A stretch of DNA of 64,000 nt from Diplolepis rosae. Its lineage: Eukaryota > Arthropoda > Insecta > Hymenoptera > Diplolepididae. Positions 62,663-64,000 of the stretch are shown here, one piece after another. Made by a program: the position numbers and the translations under genes. A model generated the notes under the pieces. The model was not told the DNA's origin. It made no database searches and worked only from the letters and a program-made list of their open reading frames with translations. The stretch is from NCBI GenBank assembly GCA_030998225.1, contig JAPYXD010000553.1:2976001-3040000 (forward strand), read 5' to 3'. Numbering within the stretch: the stretch's first letter is position 1; each line of letters opens with the position of its first letter.

Positions 62663-62763
62663 ACTTCATGGGTGGTTGGTTCCAGCTTAAAGTCGCGCAC
62701 GACTCTTCCGTCATCCGTTCGCCCGGGACTCCCATCCGTGGCCACACGCCCGTTTGGCAGACC
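62663..62763. repeat. Dispersed 100 bp repeat (copy 2)
   Basis: Same-orientation copy of 54483-54583, here directly followed by plus-strand LINE sequence, whereas the other copy adjoins minus-strand LINE sequence. Confidence 0.75.
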
Positions 62764-62789
62764 GACTAGACGTGCCACCCAGGGGAGGA

Positions 62790-63290
62790 ATAAAGTCGGG
62801 GAGTACGGTCTTTCGGAGAACCAGTTTGGATTCAGGAAAGGCAGGTCCACTGTTGTAGCCTTCCAAGCTGTGGTAGACACCACCACAAAAGCAAGAAGAG
62901 GAACTTGTAAGCGTGAGGGATTCTGTGCGTTTATCTGCATTGGAATACGCAATGCGTTTAATACCGCGAGATGGAAGATCTGCATCGAGGCGATGGTGCT
63001 GAAAAAGGTTCCATACAAAAAGGAAAGGCAGGAGAACTTTTAACTCTGCAAGAGGCTTACCTGTATAACTGACCTACGGGAAATCGCTCGCGCGAAGGAG
63101 GCAATTCCCAAGGATGGAAGACACAGACTCGTCGAGAGATGGCAGACGAGATGGCATGGTGAGCAGACCGGGAGATGGACCTACTGCCCGACCCTGGAGC
63201 TCGCCACCTGGTTGAATAGGAAGCACAGGGAAGTCGGTTTTTACTAGGCGACAGCGCTCTCAGGCCATGGCTGTTTGAACGCATACCTGA
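62790..63290 (+). pseudogene. R1-type LINE remnant, RT piece joined to C-terminal piece
   Basis: The plus frame reads GEYGLSENQFGFRKGRSTVV and AFICIGIRNAFNTARW, the reverse-transcriptase region around QFGFR and D-x-NAFN (the catalytic D is replaced by G in CIGIRNAFN). After KKVPYKKERQENF there is a stop, then EIARAKEAIPKDGRHRLVER and YCPTLELATWLNRKHREVGF, which belongs near the C-terminus and resembles the 54664-54990 relic. The YADD box and thumb between them are deleted, and further stops follow. Confidence 0.7.
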
Positions 63291-64000
63291 GGGGTTTTAA
63301 AAGCACGAATGTGTAAAATTGTATTCTTCAAGAATTAACAAGGATAAAAATATTAGAAAATGCTCTTTGAGACGTGCAGCGAAGTGCGCACAATTCCACC
63401 CTAATAAAATATCCAAATACCAATTTTTCAAAAAAAAATATCATTTTGGTTAGGCATCATTTTGACTATTTCTATTGGCCCCCCATTCGTAATTACGAGA
63501 AATGAAGGCACTTGCGTGGGCCCCACTCTGGAAAAATTGCGGAAAAGTAGGAATAATTCGCAACAAATCAGAGACAAGCCAAGGTGATGAGCGCAGTCAA
63601 AAATCACCAAAAGTCACTTCGGTCTATAGACCTACACTCAGATAGGGTAAAGGAATATGCGCGCTCAAAACTTGAAGATAGGGCTCGTCTTTTGCCTAGT
63701 TGCATTTTAGCATCACTTAGGCAATAGACCTATTGACAAATGCGGATCACCTCTCTGTGTTAGGAAGCAAGGAGCATAAAAGACTTGAAATTCTAGTGCT
63801 TTTGGGAATAAATAAATTTAATAGTGCGTTTGTGACAAAGTGATCGCTTCTCATCTCTGTAGATTCCTCCACAGCAGTTTCTTTGGAGTCGAATTTTTCA
63901 AGACATCGAAATTAAAACTTTATTTCCTTGAAAGTGGAATTGCTTTGATGCCATTTGGAACATCGCAATTCCTGCTAGTCCTACAATCTCTACCCTACAT
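63291..64000. other. No recognised gene
   Basis: No convincing frame or repeat seen up to the window edge. Confidence 0.45.

Overview
This is a window of an AT-rich eukaryotic nuclear genome, almost certainly an arthropod and probably an insect. Genes have introns with GT..AG junctions, and the promoters carry the arthropod TCAGT-type initiator. The mobile elements are those typical of insects: mauritiana-type and other mariners, hAT, piggyBac, Mutator, Ty3/gypsy and R1-like LINEs. I cannot name the species. Nearly all of the sequence is mobile-element debris around one conserved host gene.

Layout. 1-275: 5' end of an unnamed protein gene on the minus strand, running off the edge. 1978-13100: a Ty3/gypsy retrotransposon on the minus strand (LTR 11593-12532, tRNA-Gly primer site, leader with tandem hairpins, gag, protease, pol) lying between two inverted repeats; it lacks a 3' LTR and has a frameshift between protease and pol. 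14347-20152: a dense field of inverted-repeat elements, one of which carries a retroposon in one arm while the other arm preserves the empty site. 20217-26328: a possible 6.1 kb element with about 65 bp inverted ends; inside it a TATA/initiator promoter precedes an 18-copy tandem array of a 71-80 bp unit. Each unit holds a small hairpin whose stem pairs covary while the loop stays nearly fixed. This array is the most unusual object here. 26384-29673: nested foldback elements, a truncated DDE transposase and a THAP fragment. 29714-31533: a non-autonomous hAT with a perfect 8-bp target duplication, ending about 65 bp upstream of two E2F-like sites.

31748-53195: Mcm6, encoding replicative helicase subunit MCM6, rebuilt here as 11 exons (815 codons) with all the main MCM motifs. 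Its 9.8 kb first intron holds three mariner-type elements and several foldback elements. Later introns hold a piggyBac MITE, other inverted-repeat elements and a 1 kb foldback with arms of about 420 bp.

53700-64000: remains of LINEs (a PD-D endonuclease tail, an R1-type C-terminus, reverse-transcriptase pieces), a Mutator-type transposase pseudogene, a GC-rich hairpin inside a larger foldback, and two internally deleted mariners. No second intact host gene was recognised.

How the parts relate: Mcm6 is the only gene with a clear cellular role, and its E2F-like sites fit S-phase control. The transposons are mostly dead, although several keep precise ends and target duplications that allow their insertion order to be read.
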